Shown here in pieces: positions 45,039 through 58,252 of a stretch of 64,000 nucleotides of DNA. The position numbers and the translations under genes are program-made. Each line of letters opens with the position of its first letter. The first letter of the stretch is position 1. Below the pieces are notes generated by a model. That model was not told the origin of the DNA and ran no database searches. It saw only the letters and a list, made by a program, of their open reading frames with translations. Origin of the DNA: Neoscytalidium dimidiatum (lineage: Eukaryota > Ascomycota > Dothideomycetes > Botryosphaeriales > Botryosphaeriaceae); assembly GCA_037367355.1 (NCBI GenBank), contig CM074695.1:434001-498000 (forward strand), in the 5' to 3' direction.

Positions 45039-46176
45039 TGTTTTCGTTTCCGGCAGTAGGCGGTGTGGTTGGTTGGTAGGTAGTAGCTGGACCCGCTCGA
45101 CCGAGACAAGAGGGCGATGGAGTTTTCTCTTCTCGCGCAGGTGTGCAGCAGGGCGACGAGCGGTGAATATCGCAGCGACTCCTGACTTCTTGTATCTGAG
45201 CCTGATGGGATATAGCAGGAAAGGGTCCAGAGGAGATGCAGGTCAAAATAACGAAGGCAAATGCGGGGTCCAACGGGGTGTCATGTTTTGTGAGACCTCG
45301 TGCTGGCCTTATTATGGTCATCTTTCGGCCAAAAGTGGGATAGTGCCCGATATAGTTTGGGGGTCAATGGTAGGGTTCCTGTGTTTTCTTGTCTATCTTG
45401 TTTTGCCCGCGTGACTACTTCTCGGAAGATCGATCAGGCGGTGCATCCTCCCGCATGAGACAAACCGCTTTTTCTGGGTTCTGTCCAGGTTGCGAGTTGT
45501 TTGGTTGGACGGACGATCTGGAGGCGGTGTGAGTGAAAGCTGGAGATGGGCGAGAGGGTGGTTACGGGTGGTTAGTTGCTTGGAGGGGTCGCCGTGTTGG
45601 GATGCCTGAGGCGTGCTGGTGGTGCGGGACGTGGTGTCTTATCTGATCCGATGGATTACTCGGCGCTTTGGCCGCTGCAGCTGCGGACAGATCACCTGCG
45701 GCTGAGCCATGTGTATTTTTAAGCCGCTTACGTCGAATGTCTAGGCGGGGAGGTCGACACCGTTGGTCGAGAGTACTATGGTACGTGCTAGAAGATAAGA
45801 ATTTATTGCAGCTAATTCTGTTCATAAGTTATATCCTGTTTTATCTGCACAACACTTGTCTCAATGAGCGCATGCGAAATGAATTCTGTCCTTCTTGATA
45901 CTGATTTGAATCACAATCGAACTCCATGTTGCGTGAACCCTACGGCTTGTGATCTAGCTAAAGGCCTACGATGATGCGTCTCCAGATCCAGAGACGAGAA
46001 CCATAATATATTTTTGTGATATCGTCTGGATGATTAGTAGTATCATCTCGGCGCTGGAAAAGACAACGCAACCTTGCAGGACATACGAGCTTGTGATTAC
46101 GACCGACAAGCCGAAATTCGGCTTGGTCAATGATGTATTGATCGATGGTTCTTTTCTGTCAAAGCGGTTAATACTT

Positions 46177-46222
<46 letters not shown>

Positions 46223-48161
46223 AACCTCCGTCATTGTCTTCGTCTGTTTCAAGACGAAGACATTCGAGAAATAGACTGACACGGGGTGTGTCGGTTTGTG
46301 TAATAGTCTTCTCCTCGTAATCCCCCCAGAAGTACAATCCATTGAGTTAAAACAGTGCAACCCATGAACTGAGCTTAATTGATCTGTTGAACCGATTCGA
46401 ACACATTGCGCCGCGAAGCACTATTATTTTGTAAAGAGGACGGTGGTAGGCACAAATGCAGCTTCGCCTAAATATATTACAATTTTTCAGCCCGTGGCGT
46501 CGTCCGTTAGAGTTATGGTTGCTATGGATCTGACACTGTTTTACCCGCGCCGACCGGTCCATATCATTGGCTGAACTGCGAGGACGACTACGCCGCTTTT
46601 GTTCGGGCCCGACCGACTCGAGAAATAGTGAGACCGCGGACGTTTTCTTCTGTTGCTGGCAGGTTTTGTGATGACGAATTCCATGGATCGGAAATTTCGC
46701 ATCCAGAATCGTCCGCAAGCAGGCATTGTTGTCGCAAATCCAGGTCAGATAAAGCAGCGCCCTCTGCCAAGTAGGAAGACGCTGGAGATGTATCGTGTCG
46801 CTGCTCTCGCTTCTGCACGTTGAAAGTTAACGACTGCTGCGTTCAATACTGAGATGATAGACGCTATGCAGCGAGTACGGATGCATGTCGAATTGTGGCC
46901 TAGATTGTCCAACGATCACTTAGCAGACGATGGTAGAAGCCACATCCCCGAAATGAAGAAGCTGACATTTGACAACTTGGTACCGACAGAGAAATCTCGC
47001 CGACCTTACCCCAAGCCGTCACCGTCGTATTCTGGGACGGTGACTCACACTCGCAAACTTCTTTAGTGTCTGTCCGAGAAGAGCCGTGCTACTATGGAAC
47101 GCGTTAATTTCTAGCGCTTTCTTAACCTGACGCGCGAAATATAACACCGGCGAAGAAGTGTACACACGTGAGGCTAGCCTACAAGGCTTTACGCTAATCT
47201 AACAAGGGAGGGAAATAAAAATTTAAAACAACGGTAACAGGTCCAGTGAGTTGTGGAAGATAGCTGTGGAGAGCTGAGGCTCAAAGTTGGCAGTCAAGGA
47301 TGTGAAGAAAATTTGGAATGAACTATTGGGCTCGGGCGCAGGAGATTCTGAGAAAGGCCGGGAAGGGAGAACACTTATGACGGGGCTAGTGGGTCGCATT
47401 AAGGATAGGAAAGGCTAGTTGCGATGTTGAGGGCGAGACAGACTTTCAGCTGATCGGAAGCACATCATTTCTGCGCGCAAAGCGCAGCCCCCATGAGCGT
47501 GAGGTTCGCGACAAGCTAAATTGGCGATGGGAGGAAGTTGTCGATGACCGAAACGAGTATTCTCGGTGTCGCCAATTTACTCGTATCGCCAAGGACACCC
47601 GCACGCTTGATTCGCCTTCCTTTTCGTGTTGTACTATGATCGGGCGTGCAGAGGGTCCGAGTGCCAGAGAGCAGGCAGCGAAAGAGGAAACGGAACGCTT
47701 CGCGCCGTCAGGTACATCATGCAAGGAAACTGGGGTACGGTCATGCAGGCGGACTCTCCGGGGTAGACTTTGCAGAAGGCCAAGACTCTGATAAAGTAAG
47801 AGAATATGTTCTCGACCAAGAAGGCCGAGACCGAGGCCGAGGGTGATGAGGTCAGACAGTGGTAGGCTAGCGTGGCCGAAAGCGAGACGCGAGGCGGGCT
47901 GCCGCGCCGCGACTGGTAGACGCGACAAGCTTCAGCCCACATGCAGTCTTCCCTCGTCAAGTCAAGGTTGTCTACCTGACTACTTGCAATGCCTCCACTA
48001 AACCCCGAATCTTCTCCTGCACCTACTGCTCCGGCCCTCTCCACCTCCAGTCACTCCACTGCCATCCTCATGCTTCCGACCGACGACCCGTAGCAGCTCA
48101 TACGCGGTCCCCATCTTATCCCCGTCTTCGCCACGTCTCAAAATTGCACACGCCGCAACCC
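45039..48161. other. Gene-poor interval with a GA microsatellite
   Basis: About 3.1 kb without a convincing gene. It contains the promoter of the small protein at 44649-45038, a GA repeat (46181-46219), AT-rich stretches and, near its right end, the promoter of the zinc-cluster regulator. Frames of 60-160 codons on both strands lack any family signal. Confidence 0.5.
46181..46219 (+). repeat. GA dinucleotide microsatellite
   Basis: About 20 uninterrupted GA units, which read as poly-Arg/Glu on one strand and poly-Ser/Leu on the other. Likely length-polymorphic. Confidence 0.95.
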
Positions 48162-50997
48162 ATGGCCAGCCTCCTAGTCCAAAGCAGCCAGCCTACACAT
48201 CCAGCTGTATGTCAACCGCTCCTACGCTTCTGCCTGATTAATCCCAGAATTTGCGGCCTCGCTGGAGGACACGGAGACCCATAGCGGCAACCATCACTGA
48301 CGTTTAGCCTAGTGTGACTTGTGCTACGCCCGAAAGGTACTCGACAGATCCCCTCAACTGCATCACCGCTCCCCTCTCACCGCTTCCCTAGATCAAATGC
48401 GACAGAAATGATCCATGTGGCAACTGCGTCGACTCGAAAGCGAAATGCCTGAGGACCCGTCCCAAACGCGTCGGAAGGCCGCGGCAATCCACGGGAACAG
48501 GAGGGTACGTCCGGCCTGAGCCCCATGATTAGCTTTGCGACTTTTACTGCAGCAATGAGTACCTGGGCCTGGCCGTTAATCCGCTCTAGTGATGGCAAAA
48601 CAGAGTCGATGATTGACCGACTGTCCCGCTTGGAAAGCTCTGTCACCCGCCTAGCAACCATTCTATCCAACGGCAAGCCTTCTACCGATGAGAACGCTCG
48701 CACCTCGCCAGCCGCGCAACAAGATGGCCCTAACGTCAAAGGCACAACGCCCCACAGCCAGACAGGTCCCAGCCCTTCAACTGAGCCCAGATCCGTAGAA
48801 GACCCAAGCGACAGGCCCTCGAAAAGGCTGCGAATTCAAAGTCCGGTTTCACCAGTAGTGAACGGTCCTAAGCGGGAAGCGGATGATGACCCGGAGTTGA
48901 ATTTGGCCTCCCCAAGTGCGGTCACCTCAGAGCATGATTTTTCGAGAGCTACGCAGCTGGAAGCGCGGAGCTTTATTCAGGGCGCTCTCGCAGATACGTC
49001 TCAAAATATCAGCGTCGACAGACGATCTGTCCTAGAGGCGGCATTGGAGTTCATCGGCCAGATGGAGCATCCTCCGACGAGACGTCCCTTCATATCCACC
49101 GACAAATGCGCTCCAGAAGTAGCTGATTGTCTCATTCCACCCTCACCTGAATTCATTCATATGGTTCTTTCAGGTAATTGCATATATTTCCGCAGCATCT
49201 ACGCCAGCCACTGATTGGATCTAGCACCTGATTCGGTATATGTGCAGGCGCACGACATGGAGTTTACAAGCTATGTCTCGCGAGCGACTCTGGAGCGCAT
49301 GGCTGTTGCACTGTACCTCAAAAGTGAGGACGAGCTGACGCTCATCCAGTACTCCGTCTGTGTGAATGGTCTCGCTGCCAATTTCTTGTTGGGTCTCCCT
49401 GAGTCAGAAGAAAGTGTAGAGATGCAGCAAGTGCTGGAGTCCAGGAAAGAAGACTACTTAAGGAGGTGCTTAACTTCGCTGAAGTATATCACCATCCTGG
49501 AGAGACCATCTTTGACCCTCCTGCAAGCGCTGCTTACTGGTGTAAGTAGTCCAAGATTCTTAAGAACAGCAAATTTGACCTTCAATAGGTTACCTTACTT
49601 CAACAGCTTGGTGATACGCCGAGGGGTTGGTTGCTCGCCTCTAATGCATGCCGCATCTGCGTCGCGTTAGGATTACATAACAGGCAGAAACTTAGCCCTC
49701 CGAGCGATCAACTATCAAACGAAGAAAAGGAGCTTCGAGCGTGCTATCTGTGGTGCTATATCTTCGACAAAGGTCTGGCAATGAGCCTTGGCAGGCCTGT
49801 TTGTATGCCTATTTGGGACGTTCCAGAGGACATCTTGGCACCCATAGACCCGAAAAAACCGATCACAGCATTCATACATATCCTGCTTAGGTTTGCAAAA
49901 GTACAGGTATGTGAGAGTTAAGTAAAAAGGGAAAGAGTATTCAAGGTTGATAATGATTATCGGACAGGGTTCGATAGTTTGCGATTTGCACTACCAGCCG
50001 ACACAGACGAATTCACCACAACGAAAGGAGGCTACGATTGCCTCGTTGAAGAGACAAATGGATAGAATCCAAAAACAAATTACCGAAGTAGGTACAGCTC
50101 ATTTTTGCCCTTAAAAACACAGACTTATTGAGAATAGATTCGCGCATTTCCGCCACATTCCTCAGACGCGTTGCTAAAAAGCGAGTGGATCTCTGCTGAT
50201 TTCATCTATCACTCTATCATGACCGTGATTCTCCGTTTCGACACTGGTGTCGTCATGGACGCCATCAAGCGTGAAGAATGTCTTGATAATGCAAGGAAAG
50301 CTTTCATCGCCCTCCGCAATCTTAATACCCATATCGAGACTTGTCTGAATGGCAAGAGCTTTGCTTCCTTCCTGCCATGGTTGGTCTTTCCGCTCAACAA
50401 GCACCTATCTTGTGCTCACGATCCAATAGGACTGTCCTCTACTATCCTCTTCGACCGTACTTCGTACTCTTCTGCAACGTCGTCGCCACCTCCTACCTTG
50501 GTGACTTCGAACTTATGAAAGAATTCGCCGACACCCTAATGGATCTACCAAACCTCAACGCCTCGGCTCAGCGTTTACAAAAGCTCTGTGCCACCCTCGT
50601 TGGCCTCTGCCAGCCCCTTGTTCAGCGCGCAAAAGAGCAACACCCGTCAAATAACGAGACGTCCACGAACGGATCCAGTAACGGGAACGGGAATTCAGGA
50701 CATCAGAACCACGATCAATTTTCCCAAAATGGTGCCACTTATAGCAGCAGCATGCCTTTGCTCCCAACATCATCCTTGGGCCCATGGTTCCAGCAGAGTA
50801 TGCTGAGTGGTGGCGCTGCATCAGTAGCTGGCGGAGCACCGGGAACGCAGGATGCCAGCCGTGGGAGGACCAGCACAAGCGAGGAGATGTTCAATGCGTT
50901 GTTCGATGTGCAGCCGAGTTTGGATTGGCTGGGCTCAGACGTCTTTGGGCAGGGTACGAATTGGACGGATTTCGAGGGCGGTTTCAACATGAATTGA
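48162..50997 (+). CDS. Zn2Cys6 fungal transcription factor
   Basis: A nuclear DNA-binding regulator. Nine exons were assembled by hand: 48162-48206, 48313-48336, 48392-48504, 48590-49173, 49225-49541, 49589-49906, 49968-50087, 50138-50379 and 50430-50997. All junctions are GT-AG and keep frame, giving 776 residues. The zinc cluster has Cys at 16, 19, 26, 32, 35 and 42 (CDLCYARK, IKCDRNDPCGNC and VDSKAKC), the CX2CX6CX5CX2CX6C pattern, and is split by an intron. A heptad-like stretch (MIDRLSRLESSVTRLATIL) follows as a possible dimerisation coiled coil. The middle-homology region (RGWLLASNACRICVALGLH, then YLWCYIFDKGLAMSLGRP) matches the fungal_trans domain. The C terminus is Asn/Ser/Gly-rich. 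Targets are unknown; nothing metabolic is adjacent. The first two small exons are the least certain. Confidence 0.87.
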
Positions 50998-51740
50998 ATG
51001 GGTTCGGGGAGACTCGGGGACAGGATGAACGACCTATAAGGAAACTGGTGGAACGGGATGTCCCCCCTTTCGTACGAGATTACGAACTGAAAAACAGGGA
51101 GATATCATTGGCGTTCTTGGGAGGGATGGCTAGGGAGGAAGGCTTCTCTGTACTATATCGCCACTCGAGTCAGCGCCGCTCACTCTTGTACCTTTGGGAA
51201 CGATGAAGAAAAGGAAAACGCTCGGGACATGCTCACGTCCTCCGTTCAACGCCGAGCTCAGTGTGAACGGCGTACGTACGTTTTCGACCGAATGTCACTT
51301 GTTAGGATCTTTCGCAATCTTGGCATGAGCTTCGGCTACTAAGATACCATGATTACTATTCCATGCCATTGTTCAGCAAGTCGTTCTCTTACTACGTCAC
51401 ATGTACAGCTCTCTTTTTTTTTTTTTTTTTCTTCCCGCCCACTTCCGGGCTGAAGCTTCTCACCCACACGACCATTCACACTCGTCCAACTGAGCTGGGA
51501 GCTGATGGGTGCCAAGTGGAAGCATGGGATGCATATAAGCTTAAATTCTTGCCGTATGTATGATCATAGGCAGCAGACGGCTTATGCCGGGTCGTCGGTG
51601 AGCGGGACGGACGGTCGTTGCGGCCGAGGATTCTCATTCGCTCTCGATGCTACGGGGTACGTACTTTTCGGTGTTTCGGTGCTTCGGCGTCTCGGTGTTT
51701 CGGCGTGGCGGTGGGTGCGATGGTCCGTAGAGTTGTGCGC

Positions 51741-51765
51741 TCTCTCTCTCTCTCTCTCTCTCTCT
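51741..51765 (+). repeat. CT dinucleotide microsatellite
   Basis: About 12 TC units. Frames across it give poly-Ser/Leu or poly-Arg/Glu and are not genes. Confidence 0.9.
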
Positions 51766-53417
51766 TATTGCGGAGCTCGGTCTTTGTGCGAGTATAAAAT
51801 CTATAATTGTGTTCCCCCCAACGTCTGTGCGGTGGAGGAGGAGGAGCGTGTTCGTGTTCGTGTTCGTGTTCGGATTGTTGGTGATGCAGCGGTGCGCAGT
51901 TGGAAACGTTTTGCTGGGGCGCGCAAATGGTCGAGAATCTTGGAGATGTCTCCGTCTGGATGCCAGATTCGGCCGCACATGGAGGACTGGCGGGTCGCTC
52001 TCGATTCTGGACTCGTTGCGGGGTTTCGCGCCAAGCACGCAGAACCTGTCACCCCTCTCATCCCATCCCCGGTTGTCTACCAATATTATTCTGATTTCCG
52101 AGGGTCTCGAGGAGCGGTGTCGATGTCTGCGGTTCCGAATAGGTTCCTGTTGCCGTTGTCATCAGTGATGTGTAGCCTTGCAACGGGACTCCGGAAAGGG
52201 GAGTATGACCTCTGGGCACGACTAACGTGCTGGATATCTGGCCGCTTACTCTCAAGGATTGTCCGATTTCCATCGTTGGTAAAGAATGATTTCCCTACTT
52301 TGACCCACTGCGTGATCTCGGTCGCAGGATGGCCGTCGCGGCTGAAGGTGTATTCGTGTCCGGGCTCGGAAGAGAGGTGTTGCCAGTTGAAATGAGTTCA
52401 AGGAGGACGAAGGCTATCTTTCGACTAGAGCTTTCATTCTCTTGCCAGCAGTACCTGCCTCAAAGGCTTGTCTGTGGTTGAGAACTCCGTTCTTCATTTG
52501 CACGGTGGTCGAAGCGGTCATTACTTCCCAAATAGACACGTTAAAAAAAAAAAGTATGTCATGGCCGGCATGCGTATCGTCCACGCACACGTTCAGATCG
52601 CATGTGTGTAGAGTGTGAGCAGCAGCTCATACGACTGCGAGAAGGCATAGGTCGCTTTTACTGAGAGAGACCTACCGTCAGTCAACTGTGCAGAGCGTGT
52701 CGTGGTGGATATGCTATCGTCGGGGCCCGAGTGGCCAGCGTGGAGGCTTGGGTTAAAACTCCGTTTCCGAAGCTCCGGGCTTTTGTGGTAAGCGTTTCCG
52801 AGAGTCATGCAGTCCTGTCAGATGTCGGAATGAGGACGTATGTTTGCATCCAATAGAGAGGATGGCTTCGTTACAAATTCCTTGTTCTGGTGTAAGTGAG
52901 GGTTTTGTGGCTGCGGGCCGGTAGATCGTATGTCCTTTTGAGGTCGGATGGTCGCATCCGACGGCCCCGATCGAAATCGAAGCAGGCAGTAGATGCATAT
53001 ATCTCAAATATAGATCAAATCACCCCTTAATAGCATGCGATATCACTCAGACTGTTTGACTTCGCCAACGATGAAACGGTCTCGCGGATTTCCTCTCTCA
53101 TCACAATGAATGACGTCTCGCTCCTATTGGACCGTTGAGCAAGAAATCGCCGTGGCAATGTGCATCTTGTGTTGAAAACCATGATAGATTGACCCTCTTA
53201 GGGGCATGACAACTAGTAGGAGACTATATACATAGGGGTGGAACTAGGCCTATTTAGGCCTCTCTTGATTAGGTAAATACTATATGCGGCCCTTCGATCT
53301 TCAACATCTTGGCCTTTATATTTGTCTGTAAGTAGCACAAGATGCGGGCGTATATCAATGCATAGCCCATGAGGTGGTGGTCAGAGCAAGTGTCAATTAA
53401 CAAGAAGTTGAAACACT

Positions 53418-53579
53418 ATGGACCACCGCGCTCGCCGAAAAGCACATAGAATTAGCAACATATCTAGCCGTGAAGATATAAGAGCCTTCAACAAATATCT
53501 TAGTAGTGATGGCGGTGACGAAGAGAGAACTATTAGGCATAAGCTTACTGGTGAGCCGGTGGATTTCCTACAGTGGTGA
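53418..53579 (+). other. Short protein-like frame, possible relic
   Basis: An ATG-started frame of 53 residues, rich in Arg, Asp, Glu and Lys (it starts MDHRARRKAHRISN and ends GEPVDFLQW). After the stop, at about 53591 and in another frame, a further protein-like stretch RWTEDARELISEFRKPF follows. The two together look like pieces of one helical, charged protein damaged by a frameshift or stop. I do not recognise a family, and a transposon origin is only a possibility. Confidence 0.25.
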
Positions 53580-56500
53580 TAAAGATGGACTGAAGACGCA
53601 CGTGAGCTTATAAGCGAATTTCGTAAACCATTCGATATCTACAAGAGTGGCATATGGTAGAATCATGAAGCCCGGTAGCAAAAAGAAACGAGACTAGGGA
53701 AGAGCTAAGCGAAAGGCTGGAGAATAAAAAAGAGTTACTTCCAGAGACCGCGCTATGAAGATTTCACATACCTTTGAGTCGCTTTATCCAAGATCCGCCG
53801 TTGCTAATTATTGAAGAGAGATGGTTGAGTGAGTAGGTTTGGGCTTTTAAAATGTAGGTGCACTCTACGACAGTGAGCCCTGAACACTAGCTGCTTTCAT
53901 GGCGCAGTATGCACTGGTGATAGGTTTGGGCGTGTTATACGCCTTAGGGTGGCAGGAATGGCTCGGAGCTATAAACTCTCAGTCAGCAAGCGCTCTAGGA
54001 AGGATCGAACAGGCGCTGTCTCCGGAAGCAAGGCGATGGCCATCAAGGGCAGCCGCAGCCGCCCACTACGTCATCTGCCAGGGATGGGGAAGGTAGTCGC
54101 TTACATAGCCTATGTGCTGGGAGCCACATCTTCTTCGGTAATCGCAACCACGAGGGAGCTTTGATGGGCAGAGCACTGTAAGCACAACTGACTACACATG
54201 TTTGACGTGCTTTCCGCTACTAGTTCATTCAGCAAGGTTCGGGCTGAGGGGCTGCGGCCACTTGATTAATACCGTGACGGTGAGAAGCCTTGGGCAAGTG
54301 TCCACTTGACTGGGCCCATCACTTGGGCTGCTCGCGCTCGTCATCCGAACTACTTAAGAGCTTTTCATCATCGAACCGTAAGTAGTATTTGCTTTCGTGA
54401 CGCAGAAGGATGACTCTTCCACAGCAAATCTATTATGTGGGAGTGGGAGGCTGAGCAACGAGCACAACGCATGCCAAAGCTGAGGGAGGGGCCGCGTAAA
54501 AACGGACAGAGCGGTCAACGGCAGTGAGCTTTGAGATACAGCCACACATACAAACCCTGTGTTGTTTAAAGATACCGTTTTTCGCCGATACACGACGCGT
54601 GTCGGTGTTCAGGATCGAAGCCGTAAAGCGGCAAGGGACTCTAAAGCCTTCGCACTCAGTCTCTGATTTGGTCATGCGGCTTTTCAATGTCCTCTGGTAG
54701 GTTGCCACTTTTCGGTGAGCGGTCACTCGTAGGGCGGAGTCCGTCATACAGACAAGGCAGCAGCACAATGCTTGGCAAAAGCGTAGATGATCTGGACGTC
54801 ATGAGGATTTCCTATTGCGGAGTGCCGGGCATGAGTACTACGCTACCTCCAGCGTCGAAGGATTGCGTTGCTAAGAAAAGAACATTGCGGAGGAGCCTTG
54901 CGCCTCAGCCCTAATAGCCGTGTAGTCGTGCCTTGCACGAAGATGATCTCAATGGTATGTGGATTCGGACCATGAACTGAATATTCGACGCCCGGCGTAT
55001 GGACGCGTGGAGACGGGAAATTTTCGGAGTTCCGGAGATATGGTAGAGGTAGGAGTCTGGGGACTTCGGCTCGGGAAATAGGCGTGGGGGGCTAAGTAGC
55101 GGAGATAGAGGCTCGTGAGTTCTGTGTCACAGTTGCACAAAACTTGTGGCCACCCGCTGTATCGGCGGTCCGCGTGCATCTCCCGAATACGGGAATAATC
55201 AGGCGGCTTGTAGTATAATCGGACGTGGGCCTTAGGAAATACGTGATGTTACATGCTAAAAGGACCCACTACTTCGTAGTCGTGATATCAGCGGCTCTGG
55301 TGTTGAAGAACCAGGGAGTAAATATAGAAGCAGCTTCGTTTGCGACGATTGGTGACGCCGAATATGTGGTTACCGTGTTAATGCTTAATTCCACCACGGA
55401 AGAATGGGAGACATATCGCGGGAGCGGGAAGTCCTGCAGGATGCACCGCGGTCTTCTTTCACACCGCTTGTGGCCTGAGGGCTGAAGATGGTAAGAAGTC
55501 ATGAGTGATAAAACAGGGGCAGAAGAAAGTAATCCTTCTCCTATCGCCTCTACTTTCCCGTCAGAAGTACTAGGGTACAGTACCGGCGGCTGACCATCTA
55601 TACCCTTACACCCTAACCAGTGATAGTGGAAAGTACTAGGGCATTGTAGATTTAGAGATGGCCAAACTTTTTCCCAGGGTCATTCCTCCTAGAATTATTC
55701 GCGGTGTATTTGTTCATGGCCTGATATTTGACTTTTCCGGCATGCATTCCTTCTTAGTAACCAATGAGTGCGATTACCGAAACAGGTATGGGCCGCCTTA
55801 CAAATATTGCAACCGTTGCCAAGGCGGAGCGTCACGACGGATGTGCCGCATTGGCGGTGTGTATTTCGGGAGTCAATGGTATTACCTGAAGACTGGAAAT
55901 TGCACATTAAGCTCAAGGTACATTAGGCGGAAAGGAGACAAAAAGCAGGCTTCGTGAGGCCGTGACTGTATTTCTCGGCACGGATGCCTTATTCGGGCTT
56001 AATCCAGTGTTCAAGTGGCCTATAATGAGTAAGAATGTGATGCACCCAAGCCTTTGGAGACTCCACTGCAGTTTGGAATAATTTTACTGGGTATTGTAGG
56101 CGCCGAGTAAAACCTAGGCGAAGTGGGGTGATTATAGGATGCGGGTGTAACGAGCTGCCGGTGCCTTTCAAGGATCATGCAGAAGCCCGGCCGTGCCTGA
56201 AGGTTGTAGTTGGGTATCGGTCAATGACGATGCAGCGAGTAGAGGCGGGACGGACCCGCGCTGGGGGTGGATAGGGCGAGAATACGCTGCGTGTGCACGC
56301 ACTAACGCAAGATTAGCTGATAGCGGCGAATCTGAGAAAGGAAGTTGTTTCCTGGCGCAGAGGCATGTCGTGTAACTGGAGCTCGCGAAAATCAGAATTT
56401 GGATGCGATACAAGCGCAGTGATCGATGCGGACAACCAGGGAATCGGATAGCAGACAACATGGACTTAGTCATCTGAGAACCTGCTCCAGTGGGCAGTCG

Positions 56501-58144
56501 CTCACTCTTCGCTGGTTGATACTGGAAAGAGCGGCCTGGGAAGCCCGACGTTGCATCTCGGTCACTTGGTCCTTGAAAATGAGACTTTAAACGGGATCAG
56601 CACGCTGAAAGAAAGACTATTTACCGAGCTTCTGAGGCCAGAGGCAAAAGCCGAGATTGGCGGCGTGAGGCAAATGCGGCACAGTTGTGTATCCCTCAGG
56701 TGTCAATTTTGCAAAAGTCGCCTCGGGAGGATGTGAGATTGATGTAATAGCTGCGATGGGGCGCATACCGAGATGCTAGATCGCGACAGTGGTGGTGAGG
56801 TCCGCTTCCTTGGGCCAAGAAATTTTCAGGAACAGCAGGCGAGAAGGGAGAGCGCGCACAACACGGCCCTGTGGCCAGCGCAGCTTCGGCAGTGTGACAA
56901 GGATTACTGCAGGGTCGGCACAGGGCTGGATGTCTGCCTTGCCACGCGCACGCTCGGCGTTACAGGCGGCTCGGTGTGGCGTAGATGCCTTACCCACATC
57001 TCGCCTATAGGAACGTTTTCGAGTCTTTTGCGGCTTAAAACCTTTCTCCTTGGCAAATGTGATACGGATACGTTTCAATCCCAATGTGAGAGAAGTAATA
57101 CGAAGGAAACACTTCTTAGCAGCATACCTAAGACGAAGATTACCGACAGTAACTAAGAGGTCCGTTAGTGTCTGGGGGCGCCCTCGTCGGACCAGAAAGC
57201 GATTGACCTTTGACAATACTCAGATTCTAGAGGAGAAATAAGACGGCCAGCATGGCGTTTTCGCTACATGACACACTGCAAACATAGTCTTCTATGCAGT
57301 ATGTTCTCCAATCGTGCAAGAAGCAAGTTCCAATGGCGCAAGGACTCTTATCCGTAGTGAGATAGACGTGCTAGCAAGACAAGGTGCGGTGAGCCCGAGA
57401 CCGAAGCTTAGCACGGAGGTTACTCATGAATGGGATGCCTTTAAATCGTACTAGGATGAGATGCGAAGAGGCAATTGTCCGGAGTCTGGCCTTGACCGTC
57501 GCTGGAGTGGCGGGCTTCAGGGAGAGGGGAGGTGCTGCCCTAGCCGCCAAAACCACGTTCTTGGCATTGCCTGAAAGCTGATTCCATGGTTCGCGCGTGA
57601 GGTTTTGCAGTATTCACCAAAGAGCATTTCAGGGAGCTATGACGTTTCCCGTCAGTGACTTACCGCCATGTCTCCGAAGCACCCCGTCTTACGGCTCTCT
57701 CGGAGAACGTGATGGAGGTGATTCGACGTTGCGTATACCCTCGACCGCAGGGCAAGACGGATGGGAACACGATTCTGATGATAGTGGGAGGCCTCTCGGT
57801 GCTGAAGGCTATATGAGCTTCGTTCCAACACCCATCTGTCTTGCTTTTAGCATCATCCTCACACTTCACTCGAATATCCAGTAAGCGATTGTGGTCTTCA
57901 ATTGCTCAGGGGAAAAAACGAGTTTCTTGAAACTGATACACCGCGCGGACAGATCTCAACCACAAGCGAACAACAAACTGGTTGGCAAACAAATTTGAAG
58001 CGAGTTCATTCTGTTCAGAGCCGTTAGTGAGCAAAAACTAGAAATATATTATAGCTCCGTTGTAGCGTCCGCTTACCTTGTGACAGAAATCTACTACCTC
58101 AGAAAGCCCGACTATCACACATCATCCATCTCACCGAGTCGAAA

Positions 58145-58252
58145 ATGGCCAGCGGTCAATGGTACTGTTGCTCCTGCGGAGATGGGCCTATGGTGGTTGC
58201 TCCGTCTTGCGTGGCTTGTGGGCATGAGCGATGTGCCTACTGTCCCCAGTGA
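58145..58252 (+). CDS. Cys-rich zinc-ribbon-like microprotein, 35 residues
   Basis: A short ATG-started frame of 35 residues: it opens MASGQWYCCSCGDGP and closes with CVACGHERCAYC plus Pro-Gln. Three CxxC pairs lie at residues 8/11, 22/25 and 30/33, with an extra Cys9 and His27, which is enough for one or two zinc sites. Trp6-Tyr7 before the first pair and Gly-Asp-Gly-Pro after it look like a conserved fungal pattern that I associate with small Cys-rich hypothetical proteins. The ATG has an A-rich context (GAAAATGG). The frame ends at TGA 58250-58252, but a GTGAGC directly overlapping the stop is a good splice donor, so it may be the first exon of a longer protein ending before 58560. Function is unknown. 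Confidence 0.5.
   Translation: MASGQWYCCSCGDGPMVVAPSCVACGHERCAYCPQ

Larger units (their letters stand above)
50998..58144. other. Seven-kilobase gene desert with simple repeats
   Basis: No convincing multi-exon gene was found. It contains a T run near 51414-51430, a CT repeat (51741-51765) and a TTCGTG repeat (about 51847-51872). From about 53.0 to 58.0 kb stop codons are dense in all frames, and the longest frames look random. A 53-codon frame at 53418-53579 is the only one with protein-like composition. It could be eroded coding or transposon-derived DNA, but no terminal repeats, integrase, transposase or reverse-transcriptase motifs were recognised. Confidence 0.5.

Noticed and set aside
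51505..52395. 296-codon plus-strand frame downstream of the regulator
   Set aside because: Runs through a CT microsatellite and a TTCGTG repeat; composition looks random and no motif is seen.
54000..57240. Several frames of 60-146 codons in the desert
   Set aside because: No coherent family signal, no plausible intron joining, and high stop density around them.
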